Of a stretch of 64,000 bases of DNA, positions 36,759-46,088 are shown in pieces (position 1 is the stretch's first letter; every line of letters starts with the position of its first letter). The notes below the pieces were generated by a model. That model was given only the letters and a program-made list of their open reading frames with translations. It did not search any database and had not been told where the DNA came from. Position numbers and translations under genes: made by a program. The DNA is from Pseudomonas sp. BBP2017 (GTDB taxonomy: Bacteria; Pseudomonadota; Gammaproteobacteria; Pseudomonadales; Pseudomonadaceae): NCBI RefSeq assembly GCF_003024385.1, contig NZ_PVZN01000006.1:124001-188000 (forward strand), given 5' to 3'.

Positions 36759-37646
36759 TTACCAGTGCCATTGGCTGTGAGCGACCGCATCGTGGGCATG
36801 CAGACTCTCTGCATGTTCCACGCGCAGGGCGAAGCCGCTTAGCCAGGTCAGGCGTTGCAGGGCCAGGTGCAGGCGACGAGCTGCGTCTTCACAGAACATC
36901 AGGTTCTGACCGTTGGCCAAGGCAAAGGCCTGCTCATCTGCACGCTTCACCGCAGTCTGCACGGCGGTGCCCAGTGCTGCCTCAGCCTGATCAATCAGTG
37001 CCTTGATTGGCAGTTCGCTGCCCCCTTGCTTCAAGCGTATCTGCAATTGCGCCACACTGCGTTGGCTGTGAGGCGTTGCCCTCACACCTTGGGCGCTGCC
37101 CAACCAGCTGAGTACAGCTTCATGGCTGAGGGTACGGTTGCCGAAATCGGTGAGGAATTGCTGTTGAATCAATTGCCTGGCCAGGGCAGCAGAGCAAGGG
37201 CAGGTGGAGGAATAATCCAGCTGCACTTTTAGTTCCACGTGGAACACTTCATCTTTCAGCTGTGCAGAAAGGCTGACTGGGTAGGCTTTCCAACCCGCCA
37301 ACGGGCTGATCAATGCCGGACGTTTGAGCATGAGCTCAAAGCGCAAATTCAAATAAGCACCCACTGATAATCCTGCGTGGCTTTCCAGAAATGTATCCAA
37401 CACCTGGTGAATGAGCAGAGTTGTTAAAGGCTGCTGTTCGAACACCTCCAGTGCCAGATACAAGCGCGACATGTGGATACCGCGTGAGCTGCCATCGTCC
37501 AGGCTGACGCCAGCGTCGGCACTTGCACGCAACATGCTGCCATCAAACAACACCGGCAAGGCAATGTTGCACATGCCTACCCAGTCCAGGGGCAAGGCGC
37601 TGTGGATAGCATGCGCGGCAATATCAGGAAGCGTGAGGGCAGTCAT
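36759..37646 (-). CDS. folE2: GTP cyclohydrolase FolE2
   Basis: FolE2 (type IB) makes 7,8-dihydroneopterin triphosphate for folate from GTP, and can use metals other than zinc, so it replaces FolE during zinc starvation. The 295-residue product has the family features DWVGMCNIALPV, SRGIHMSRLYLALE, the metal-ligand Cys in YSSTCPCSAALARQ near residue 149 and LMFCEDAARRL near 252. It is encoded 30 bases after a secreted-protein gene on the same strand; a perfect Zur box lies upstream of that pair. Confidence 0.94.
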   Translation of the reverse strand: MTALTLPDIAAHAIHSALPLDWVGMCNIALPVLFDGSMLRASADAGVSLDDGSSRGIHMSRLYLALEVFEQQPLTTLLIHQVLDTFLESHAGLSVGAYLNLRFELMLKRPALISPLAGWKAYPVSLSAQLKDEVFHVELKVQLDYSSTCPCSAALARQLIQQQFLTDFGNRTLSHEAVLSWLGSAQGVRATPHSQRSVAQLQIRLKQGGSELPIKALIDQAEAALGTAVQTAVKRADEQAFALANGQNLMFCEDAARRLHLALQRLTWLSGFALRVEHAESLHAHDAVAHSQWHW

Positions 37647-37676
37647 GGGCAGCTCGTATTCTTGTGGCGATGGTGA

Positions 37677-38063
37677 TTACTGGCAGCCGCTCAGGCGACT
37701 GCAGTGCAGATTGAAGCGCTGCCCGCTGGAACTGGAAACCCGATTGAAGGTGGTCCAGCCGACTTTGCGGCTGTAACCCACCCAGGTTTCACCGTCACTG
37801 GCCAGGCCGGTGTAAAACGTCAGCTGCCCGTAGCGGCTGTTGGTCTGTGTCCATAGCCGCCGTCCTTGCACTTCATAACCGCGCAGATACGTCGTGCTGC
37901 CCTCGCTGCGCACGCTGTAGTAATTGCCTTGCGCATCGCCACATGCCAGCAAGGTGGCGCTACGGGTGCATAGCGCCAGGTCTTTGCTCAGCGGAACGGC
38001 CACGGCAGCAGCAGGCAGGCACAGCAGTAATGCAGCAGCGGCAGACGAGTACAGCATGTTCAT
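37677..38063 (-). CDS. Uncharacterised secreted protein in the Zur-controlled unit with folE2
   Basis: The 128-residue product has a clear signal peptide (MNMLYSSAAAALLLCLPAAA, then VAVP) and a mature part rich in Tyr, Ser and Gly with four Cys (ALCTRSATLLACGD and FNLHCSRLSGC at the end). I recognise no family. The start at ATG 38063 places the signal peptide correctly; the frame continues to a TTG at 38102. It is the first gene after the Zur box on the minus strand and lies 30 bases before folE2. A periplasmic role in zinc shortage is a reasonable guess from context only. Confidence 0.75.
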   Translation of the reverse strand: MNMLYSSAAAALLLCLPAAAVAVPLSKDLALCTRSATLLACGDAQGNYYSVRSEGSTTYLRGYEVQGRRLWTQTNSRYGQLTFYTGLASDGETWVGYSRKVGWTTFNRVSSSSGQRFNLHCSRLSGCQ

Positions 38064-38124
38064 TTGTTGGCGTCCTTCGCGAGGGCCTTCGGTCGAGTTC
38101 AAGTAAAGCAGCTTGGCGAGATTG

Positions 38125-38145
38125 TATTGTTATAATATAACATTA
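38125..38145. promoter_or_regulatory. Zur box
   Basis: TGTTATA-A-TATAACA (38128-38142) is a perfect 7-bp inverted repeat and matches the gamma-proteobacterial Zur consensus core GTTATANTATAAC. It lies 48 bases upstream of the COG0523 GTPase gene and 64 bases upstream of the divergent secreted-protein/folE2 pair, so it can repress both when zinc is ample. Confidence 0.9.
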
Positions 38146-38190
38146 TGCAATGCATCGTACGAATGCACCCGCCCCGATGAGGATCTGATC

Positions 38191-39399
<1,209 letters not shown>

Positions 39400-39476
39400 T
39401 GCGCGAGTGCTCGGGTCTTGACTGGATGGCCTGATGTAACGGCATAGTGACGAAAATCCAGGGCGCCTACTGTCAA

Positions 39477-40448
39477 ATGCTGCAGAACATTCCTACCCAC
39501 GTCATTGCCGGCCCCTTGGGGGCTGGCAAGACCAGCCTGATTCGCCAGTTGCTGACCCAGCGGCCTGCAAATGAGCGTTGGGCGATACTGATCAATGAGT
39601 TCGGTCAGGTCGGACTGGATGCGGCGTTGCTGAGCACAGATGATCAGGGCATCGCCATGGGTGAGGTGGCGGGGGGGTGCCTGTGTTGCGTCAATGGCGC
39701 GCCTTTTCAGGTCGGATTGGGGCGTCTACTGCGCAAAGCCAGGCCCCACCGGTTGTTTATCGAGCCCTCGGGTCTGGGGCATCCACAGCAATTGCTGGAA
39801 CAGCTTCGACAGCCGCCATGGCATGGGGTATTGGCCGTACAGCCAGCGGTAATGGTGCTGGATGCCGGGCAACTGGCAGGGCGCATCGCTTTACCTGAGG
39901 CGCAGCAGGACGCTTTGGCCGACGCGGGCCTGCTGGTGTTGAATAAGTCCCAAGGGCTGGATGAGCAACAACGCTTGTGGATAACTTCACAGCTGCCCCG
40001 TCAGTCGCTGTACTGGACCGAGCAGGGGCGATTGCCGTTATCGGAGTTGCCAACCCAGGTGTTTGCATCGAGCGCAACCGAGTCTGTGGATAAGTTGGTT
40101 CTGCCAAATACAGGCGGGCCTATGGCGACTCTGTGGGTAAATTCACATGAGCCAATCTGCAGCATTCAGGATGCTGCAGAGGGCTGGAGTATCGGCTGGC
40201 GCTGGCATCCGCAGCAGATGTTCGAACGCTCGCGTCTCGAACAGTTATTGCGTGACTTCGACTGGTGCCGGGCCAAACTGGTTATCCACAGCCCGCAAGG
40301 TTGGCAGTCGATCAATGCTGTAGGCGGGCAGGGCGATTTGCACTGGCAGCCCAGCGAATGGCGCCGGGACTCGCGCATCGAACTGATTTTCACCACTGCG
40401 CAGGATCAGAAGTTGCTGCAGCAAGCCATGCAGGCTTGCCGGCTCTAG
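39477..40448 (+). CDS. Second COG0523 family GTPase
   Basis: This 323-residue protein is another G3E/COG0523 GTPase, of a different subgroup. It has the P-loop HVIAGPLGAGKTSLIRQLL near residue 8, GGCLCCVNGAPFQVGL with the CxCC metal motif near 68, and FIEPSGLGHPQQLLEQL. The guanine motif reads LNKSQ where NK-x-D is usual. The start is uncertain: GTG 39447 is in frame, but neither candidate has a good ribosome site, and the ATG puts the P-loop at the usual distance. It overlaps the convergent DUF3301 gene by four bases. The coding region contains three exact DnaA-box 9-mers. Confidence 0.82.
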   Translation: MLQNIPTHVIAGPLGAGKTSLIRQLLTQRPANERWAILINEFGQVGLDAALLSTDDQGIAMGEVAGGCLCCVNGAPFQVGLGRLLRKARPHRLFIEPSGLGHPQQLLEQLRQPPWHGVLAVQPAVMVLDAGQLAGRIALPEAQQDALADAGLLVLNKSQGLDEQQRLWITSQLPRQSLYWTEQGRLPLSELPTQVFASSATESVDKLVLPNTGGPMATLWVNSHEPICSIQDAAEGWSIGWRWHPQQMFERSRLEQLLRDFDWCRAKLVIHSPQGWQSINAVGGQGDLHWQPSEWRRDSRIELIFTTAQDQKLLQQAMQACRL

Positions 40449-40837
40449 TTGCGCCAACGGTTATGGTCCTGGCGCCACTGATTCATTTCGATGACGTTGT
40501 CGGCCTGCTGAGCCGGTTTGATTTCGAACGGGTAGGGCGCCAGTTCGATCTGCATGCTGTGGGCGCCGAACTGGGTGACGCTGCCTGGGTGGCGCTGCTC
40601 ACCGGTGACGGTGAACTCAAAGTTATACACACGGGCCAGGCGCTTGCGACCCTGAGCGTCGCGAACAAAGCCAATGCGCTTGAGCGCTACATTACCATCG
40701 AGCAGTTCCAGATCGAGTTTTGCACAGTGCTGCTTGACCCGTTCCAGGGCCTTTTCACGCAATCCGTGGTTGTGCCAGAGCCAGGCGCCAGCCGTAGCCA
40801 GCAGCATCAGCACGCAGAGATTACCCAGGGTCAGCAT
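40445..40837 (-). CDS. DUF3301 family protein
   Basis: The 130-residue product has a single N-terminal hydrophobic helix (LGNLCVLMLLATAGAWLW at about residues 4-21), followed by a soluble domain with VKQHCAKLDLELLDGNVALK and VYNFEFTVTGEQRHPGSV, the DUF3301 pattern. It is probably anchored in the inner membrane. The function is unknown. Its stop codon overlaps that of the neighbouring GTPase gene in convergent orientation. Confidence 0.82.
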   Translation of the reverse strand: MLTLGNLCVLMLLATAGAWLWHNHGLREKALERVKQHCAKLDLELLDGNVALKRIGFVRDAQGRKRLARVYNFEFTVTGEQRHPGSVTQFGAHSMQIELAPYPFEIKPAQQADNVIEMNQWRQDHNRWRN

Positions 40838-40955
40838 TTACATTTACTCCAGCGAAGTACGCCCAGCTTAACTGCCTCCCCGCTCTGTCGTACAGGTGGC
40901 ATTTGACGCCATACTGCGCGTCTTGTTTTCCAATTCATTGCTTCGGAAGTCTTGC

Positions 40956-41828
40956 ATGAAACGAACGCCGCATCTGCTCGCCATCCAGTCCCATGTAGTT
41001 TTCGGCCATGCCGGTAATGGCGCTGCAGTGTTCCCGATGCAGCGAGTCGGTGTGAATGTCTGGGCACTCAACACCGTGCAGTTCTCCAACCACACTCAGT
41101 ATGGTCAGTGGACGGGAGAAGTGCTTGCGCCAGCTCAAATTCCCGCACTGGTCGAGGGCATTGCCGCGATCGGCGAGCTGGGCAATTGCGATGCGGTGTT
41201 GTCCGGCTATATGGGCAGCGCCGAGCAGGGGCGCGCAATCCTCAATGGCGTGGCGCGGATCAAGGCTGCCAATCCCCAAGCCCTGTACCTGTGTGACCCG
41301 GTCATGGGGCATCCGGAAAAGGGCTGCATCGTACCGGCTGAAGTCAGCAGCTTTTTGCTCGAAGAAGCGCTGGCGGCTGCCGATGTGCTATGCCCGAATC
41401 AGCTCGAACTGGACAGTTTCTGTGATCGCCGGCCGGAGTCCCTGGAAGACTGTGTAGCCATGGCTCGCAGCCTGCTGGATCGTGGGCCGAAAGCGGTGCT
41501 GGTCAAGCACCTGGCTTATCCAGGACGCGGGGCGCAAGACTTCGAGATGCTGTTGGTCACCGCCGAAGGCAACTGGCACCTGCGTCGGCCGCTGCTGGCC
41601 TTCCCGCGTCACCCGGTGGGCGTGGGTGACCTGACTTCAGGGCTGTTTCTGGCCCGCCTGTTGCTGGGCGATAGCTGGGTGACCGCGTTCGAATTCACCG
41701 CCGCCGCCGTGCATGAAGTGTTGCTCGAAACCCAGGCCTGCGCCAGCTACGAACTCGAGCTGGCGCGGGCCCAGGACCGCATCGTGCATCCACGGGTGCG
41801 CTTCGAGGCTCGGCGCCTGAGCTGTTAA
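40956..41828 (+). CDS. pdxY: Pyridoxal kinase PdxY
   Basis: PdxY phosphorylates pyridoxal in the salvage route to pyridoxal 5'-phosphate. The 290-residue product is a ribokinase-fold enzyme with [20 protein letters not shown] at about residues 7-26, [17 protein letters not shown] near 43, YLCDPVMG near 113 and the anion-hole motif [20 protein letters not shown] near 220 with its catalytic Asp. The ATG at 40956 gives the exact family length. It overlaps the convergent thioesterase gene by a few bases. Confidence 0.95.
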   Translation: MKRTPHLLAIQSHVVFGHAGNGAAVFPMQRVGVNVWALNTVQFSNHTQYGQWTGEVLAPAQIPALVEGIAAIGELGNCDAVLSGYMGSAEQGRAILNGVARIKAANPQALYLCDPVMGHPEKGCIVPAEVSSFLLEEALAAADVLCPNQLELDSFCDRRPESLEDCVAMARSLLDRGPKAVLVKHLAYPGRGAQDFEMLLVTAEGNWHLRRPLLAFPRHPVGVGDLTSGLFLARLLLGDSWVTAFEFTAAAVHEVLLETQACASYELELARAQDRIVHPRVRFEARRLSC

Positions 41829-42310
41829 AGCGAGTCGCCCTTGAGCTCCTGGTAGCGTTTTTCCAGCTCCTGGCGAATCAGCCGGCGCTGCTTGCCTTGC
41901 AGGAAGCGGCGCTTTTCTTCGCTGGATTCCGGCTGGCGCGGCGGCACAGCCACGGGTTTGCGGTCGTCATCGACGGCAACCATGGTGAAAAAGCAGCTGT
42001 TGCTGTGGCGCACCGAACGCTCGCGAATGTTTTCGGTGACCACCTTGATGCCGACTTCCATCGAGGTGTTGCCGGTGTAGTTCACCGAGGCCAGAAAGGT
42101 CACCAGTTCGCCGACATGCACCGGCTCGCGGAAGACCACCTGGTCGACTGACAGGGTCACTACATAACGCCCGGCATAGCGGCTGGCGCAGGCATAGGCG
42201 ACCTCATCGAGGTATTTCAGCAGCGTGCCGCCATGAACGTTGCCAGAAAAGTTGGCCATGTCCGGGGTCATCAGGACGGTCATCGACAGCTGGGCGTTTC
42301 CAGGTTCCAT
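41825..42310 (-). CDS. Acyl-CoA thioesterase, hotdog fold
   Basis: This enzyme hydrolyses acyl-CoA thioesters. The 161-residue product has the YciA/BACH-type hotdog pattern: [20 protein letters not shown] at about residues 14-33 with the catalytic Asn and [23 protein letters not shown] near 56, and a charged C-terminal tail rich in Arg and Glu. The frame extends upstream to 42388 without a ribosome site, so ATG 42310 is chosen. It is convergent with pdxY. Confidence 0.9.
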   Translation of the reverse strand: MEPGNAQLSMTVLMTPDMANFSGNVHGGTLLKYLDEVAYACASRYAGRYVVTLSVDQVVFREPVHVGELVTFLASVNYTGNTSMEVGIKVVTENIRERSVRHSNSCFFTMVAVDDDRKPVAVPPRQPESSEEKRRFLQGKQRRLIRQELEKRYQELKGDSL

Positions 42311-42632
42311 AGTGTGCTCACGGTTAGGTTGCGCTGAGGCGGGGTGGCGACTGGTATTCACGCTTCTTTCCCCTATTACGATTCCCATCTAAAGACGGGA
42401 CGCTGACAGCGGCCTTGCCGTCACGCTGTTTGTGCCATTTACGGCGTTGATTTGGTCGATCTGTTTCCACTTATTGCACCGACTTTTCGCGAAAGGCGGC
42501 AGTGTTAACCTGAGAAGGCTCATGCAAGGTGGTTTTTCTACATTAAAAACACTATGTACCCGCAACTCAATCAGTCTATTCCTGGGATGAGTCGCGGTTT
42601 GTCCTTCGTCTCAAGGTAAGGAGTACCACGCC
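42311..42632. other. Intergenic region before the CPA2 antiporter gene
   Basis: This 322-base gap lies between two divergent genes and should hold both promoters. I see an AAGGAG ribosome site at 42618-42623 and a short GTTTTT/AAAAAC repeat near 42535, but no convincing operator, RNA gene or repeat. Confidence 0.4.
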
Positions 42633-44393
42633 GTGCATGCCATCAGCTTTATCCAGGACTTGGCAGTGATCATGCTGGTTGCGGGTGTGGTCACCATCCT
42701 CTTTCACCGTTTCAAACAGCCGGTGGTGCTGGGTTACATCGTCGCCGGCTTTATCATCGGCCCCCACACCCCGCCTTTTGGCCTGATTCACGACGAAGAC
42801 ACGATCAATACCCTGGCTGAGCTCGGGGTGATTTTCCTGATGTTCTGTCTGGGCCTGGAGTTCAGCCTGCGCAAGCTGTTCAAAGTCGGCGCCACGGCGT
42901 TTATCGCGGCGTTCCTGGAAATCGTGCTGATGATCTGGATCGGTTTCGAGATCGGCCGCTGGTTCGGCTGGAGCACCATGGACTCGGTGTTCCTGGGTGC
43001 AATTCTGGCGATTTCCTCGACCACCATCATCGTCAAGGCGCTCAACGACCTGAAGTTGAAGAACGAGCGCTTTGCCCAGCTGATCTTTGGGGTGCTGATC
43101 GTCGAGGATATCCTTGGTATCGGCATCATCGCCTTGCTCTCGGGGATCGCCGTCAGTGGCTCGGTCAGTTCCGGCGAAGTGTTTTCCACCGTCGGCAAGC
43201 TGTCGCTGTTCATGATCGTGGCACTGGTCATCGGTATTCTGCTGGTGCCGCGGCTACTGGCCTACGTCGCACGTTTCGAAAGCAACGAGATGCTGCTGAT
43301 CACCGTGCTCGGTCTGTGTTTCGGTTTCTGCCTGCTGGTGGTCAAGCTCGAGTACAGCATGGTGCTGGGGGCTTTCCTGATCGGTGCAATCATGGCCGAG
43401 TCACGACAGTTGCTGAAAATCGAGCGTCTGATCGAACCGGTTCGTGACCTGTTCAGTGCGATTTTCTTTGTCGCCATCGGCATGATGATCGACCCGTTGG
43501 TGCTGGTCGAATATGCCTGGCCGATCGCGGTCATCACCGTGGCCGTGGTGCTGGGCAAGATGCTGTCCTGTGGCATGGGGGCATTTATCGCCGGCAATGA
43601 CGGACGCACCTCGCTACGGGTGGGGATGGGGCTGTCTCAGATTGGCGAGTTCTCCTTCATCATTGCGGCGCTGGGCATGACCCTGCAGGTTACCAGCGAC
43701 TTTATCTACCCGGTCACGGTGGCCGTATCGGCGATCACAACGCTGCTCACGCCTTATCTGATCCGTGGCGCTGACCCTTTGTCGCTGAAGCTTGCCAAGG
43801 TCGTCCCGCAGCGCCTGGCGCGGGTGTTGTCGTTGTACGGCGAGTGGCTACGCAGTATTCAGCCGCAGGGCGAGGGCGCGTTACTGGCCTCGATGATCCG
43901 GCGCATCCTGCTGCAGGTGGGGGTGAACCTGGCACTGGTGGTGGCGATATTTTTCAGTGGCGGCTATTTCGCTGCGCGCATCGGCGAATACCTGGGGGAA
44001 TGGATCAGCGACGTAGGCCAGCAGAAGGCACTGATCTGGGGCGCGGCATTGCTGCTGTCGCTACCCTTCCTGATTGCCGCCTATCGCAAGCTCAAGGCAC
44101 TGTCGATGCTGCTGGCCGAGATGGGGGTCAAACCGGAAATGGCCGGGCGCCATACCCAACGGGTGCGCCGGGTGATTGCCGAAGTGATCCCGCTGTTGTC
44201 GCTGCTGGTGATCTTCCTGCTGTTGTCAGCACTTTCGGCGAGCATTCTGCCGACCAGCGAATTGCTGGTGCTGATTGTGGTGGTGGCGGCGGGTGTGGCG
44301 GCGTTGCTCTGGCGCTGGCTTATCCGCGTGCACACGCGCATGCAGATCGCGTTGCTGGAGACGCTGGACAACCATCAGGAGAATCATCACTAG
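42633..44393 (+). CDS. CPA2 family cation:proton antiporter (KefB-like membrane domain)
   Basis: This 586-residue membrane protein belongs to the monovalent cation:proton antiporter-2 family. The first 380 residues form the Na+/H+ exchanger domain with about twelve helices (QPVVLGYIVAGFIIGPHTPP near residue 30, LGAILAISSTTIIVKALNDL near 127, and GLSQIGEFSFIIAALG near 335). The last 200 residues have four more hydrophobic segments and a hydrophilic end. No TrkA-N nucleotide-binding domain is present, so it differs from KefB/KefC. GTG 42633 is the start, with AAGGAG 9 bases upstream. Confidence 0.9.
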   Translation: MHAISFIQDLAVIMLVAGVVTILFHRFKQPVVLGYIVAGFIIGPHTPPFGLIHDEDTINTLAELGVIFLMFCLGLEFSLRKLFKVGATAFIAAFLEIVLMIWIGFEIGRWFGWSTMDSVFLGAILAISSTTIIVKALNDLKLKNERFAQLIFGVLIVEDILGIGIIALLSGIAVSGSVSSGEVFSTVGKLSLFMIVALVIGILLVPRLLAYVARFESNEMLLITVLGLCFGFCLLVVKLEYSMVLGAFLIGAIMAESRQLLKIERLIEPVRDLFSAIFFVAIGMMIDPLVLVEYAWPIAVITVAVVLGKMLSCGMGAFIAGNDGRTSLRVGMGLSQIGEFSFIIAALGMTLQVTSDFIYPVTVAVSAITTLLTPYLIRGADPLSLKLAKVVPQRLARVLSLYGEWLRSIQPQGEGALLASMIRRILLQVGVNLALVVAIFFSGGYFAARIGEYLGEWISDVGQQKALIWGAALLLSLPFLIAAYRKLKALSMLLAEMGVKPEMAGRHTQRVRRVIAEVIPLLSLLVIFLLLSALSASILPTSELLVLIVVVAAGVAALLWRWLIRVHTRMQIALLETLDNHQENHH

Positions 44394-44458
44394 GGCGATG
44401 GGGCAAGACGCTTCCTGCGCGGACGATTCGAATGTCCGAGGGGATGGAGTGGTAGCAA

Positions 44459-44486
44459 ATCGCCACGCACAGAAAGGCATGGCGAT
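44459..44486. repeat. Hairpin after the CPA2 antiporter gene
   Basis: ATCGCCACGC (44459-44468) and GCATGGCGAT (44477-44486) pair at 9 of 10 positions with an 8-base loop. No T-tract follows, so a terminator role is uncertain. Confidence 0.4.
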
Positions 44487-44537
44487 TCTACGAACATTAG
44501 TGGCGAAGGGCCGTTAATTTGTGAGGATATTTCTCAT

Positions 44538-44945
44538 TCAACTTTCCAGCCAGACATCCCGTGCCCAGTGCCAGACCGATTCCCAGCTTTCTTCGGTGAC
44601 GATCTCTTCTTCGCCGGACCACAGCACGACAGTGCCGTCTTCTTCGACGCAGTAGTAATCGTCGCCATCCTGGCAGATCGGGATCAGGTCCCGCGGCACA
44701 CCCGCATCCCAGGCGTTGGCCGCCACCTCCGGCAGGTAAGTGTGCGACTGCGGATCGGTGACAGTGACGGGCTCCAGGCTGCCATAGACCACGTCGCTGA
44801 CCGTCAGCAGGAACTCCTTGAAGACGAATGGAATGTTGATGAACAACTCTTCTTCGATTTCGACCAGCTGGTCTTCGTCCGGCAACTCCAGCGGCACCGG
44901 TACCGGTTCATTGGCTTCTCGGAGCTGTTCGATGACTTCTTCCAC
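44538..44945 (-). CDS. SMI1/KNR4-like family protein
   Basis: The 135-residue acidic protein resembles SMI1/KNR4 (SUKH) domain proteins: LPDEDQLVEIEEELFINIPF and VFKEFLLTVSDVVYGSLEPV at about residues 21-60, then LIPICQDGDDYYCVEEDGTV near 87. Such domains occur in toxin-immunity proteins but also as lone housekeeping proteins; no toxin gene is adjacent here. The start is GTG at 44945 with AGAGGA upstream. It lies downstream of the Tim44-like gene on the same strand, with a terminator between. Confidence 0.8.
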   Translation of the reverse strand: MEEVIEQLREANEPVPVPLELPDEDQLVEIEEELFINIPFVFKEFLLTVSDVVYGSLEPVTVTDPQSHTYLPEVAANAWDAGVPRDLIPICQDGDDYYCVEEDGTVVLWSGEEEIVTEESWESVWHWARDVWLES

Positions 44946-45011
44946 GGTTCTATCCTCTAACCTTTACGACACGCTGCGCGTTATACCCTAGTAGCCCGCT
45001 GCGCTAAAAGC

Positions 45012-45041
45012 AAAACCCCGGGACAAGCCCGGGGTTTTTTT
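45012..45041. terminator. Bidirectional terminator hairpin
   Basis: AAAACCCCGGG (45012-45022) and CCCGGGGTTTT (45028-45038) form a perfect 11-bp stem with a 5-base loop. There is a T7 run on the plus side and a T-rich run on the minus side. It ends the Tim44-like transcript. Confidence 0.92.
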
Positions 45042-45057
45042 GTGCAATGCCTCAAGA

Positions 45058-45912
45058 TCAGCCGTTCTGGCGGATCCCGGCGACCAGCCAAGGCTGGTTT
45101 TCGCCCTGGGCGCGTTCCATGTTCCAGCTTTCGCTGAACACTTCACCCTGGTCGAAGCGCGAGGTTTTCGACACACCGCTGAAGGTCAGGGTGGCGATGG
45201 TCTTGTCGGCGCGATCATCGACACCTTCAAGTTGCACGTTCAGGTCGTCGATGTAGGTGGACTGGAAGCCATCACCCAGCTCAGCACGTTCCTGTTTGAG
45301 GAACTGCAGCATTTGCGGAGTAACGAATTCGGCGATCTTGTCCATTTCGTTGGCGTCCCAGTGCTGCTGCAGCGTCTGGAAGTGGTTACGGGCAGCCGCC
45401 AGGAAATTCTGCTCGTTGAACCAGGCTGGCGCGTTGATGACCGGACGGGCGGCAGCGGCTGGCGCGGCGGAACCACCGAAGATCGACGGCTGGGCAGTTG
45501 GCTGGTGCACTTCACGCTGGAACGGCGCGTGACCGGCGGCGGCCATTTGTGGCTGCTGCTTGCGGCGACGGGCGGCGATGAAGCGGAACACCAGGAAGGC
45601 GATCAGCGCCATGATCAGGATGTCGAAGATCTGCATGCCATCGAAGCCGTCGCCCATGAACATCGAGGCCAGCAGGCCACCGGCGGCGATACCGGCCAGA
45701 GGGCCGAGCCATTTCGATGCGCCGCTGGCAGCTGCAGGTGCACGACCTGGAGCGGTTGGTGAGGCAGCCGGAGTAGTCGGGGCAGCCTGGCGGGCCTGGT
45801 GGATTGGCGCGGCGCCTGAGCTTTTGCCGCCGCCCATGCGTTTGGCGTTGGCGTCGAGGCTCATCGTCAGGCCGATGCACAACGCCAGGGCGATGCTAAG
45901 AAAACGTTGCAT
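45058..45912 (-). CDS. Tim44-like domain membrane protein
   Basis: The 284-residue product starts with a signal-like helix (MQRFLSIALALCIGLTMSLD), then a low-complexity Ala/Pro/Gly region. A membrane segment follows (MQIFDILIMALIAFLVFRFI near residue 94), and then a C-terminal Tim44-like domain (FLAAARNHFQTLQQHWDANE near 172, MLQFLKQERAELGDGF, ESWNMERA). The exact role in bacteria is unknown to me. The ATG at 45912 lacks a strong ribosome site; earlier in-frame ATGs give no sensible leader. Confidence 0.85.
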   Translation of the reverse strand: MQRFLSIALALCIGLTMSLDANAKRMGGGKSSGAAPIHQARQAAPTTPAASPTAPGRAPAAASGASKWLGPLAGIAAGGLLASMFMGDGFDGMQIFDILIMALIAFLVFRFIAARRRKQQPQMAAAGHAPFQREVHQPTAQPSIFGGSAAPAAAARPVINAPAWFNEQNFLAAARNHFQTLQQHWDANEMDKIAEFVTPQMLQFLKQERAELGDGFQSTYIDDLNVQLEGVDDRADKTIATLTFSGVSKTSRFDQGEVFSESWNMERAQGENQPWLVAGIRQNG

Positions 45913-46025
45913 AGAAGGGTATTCCCGTTTTGTGGATTGCACGCGCGTCATGGTGCACAGGTTGTAGGACACATGACCAGCATCAAGATGTTTCCATCTT
46001 TTGCCTGCAGTCAGGGCCGCTGTTC

Positions 46026-46081
46026 TGTGGGAGCGGGCTTGCCCCGCGATTGCAATATCGCGGGGCAAGCCCGCTCCCACA
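46026..46081. repeat. BIME: inverted REP pair between uvrD and the Tim44-like gene
   Basis: Two REP copies form a perfect 25-bp inverted repeat (46026-46050 and 46057-46081) with a 6-base loop, 8 bases beyond the uvrD stop. The arms carry the same sequence as the pair at 30553. Confidence 0.92.
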
Positions 46082-46088
46082 TTTCTAC

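Noticed and set aside
44538..44945. Immunity protein of a contact-dependent toxin system
   Set aside because: SMI1/KNR4-like proteins can be immunity factors, but no toxin, Rhs or secretion gene is adjacent.
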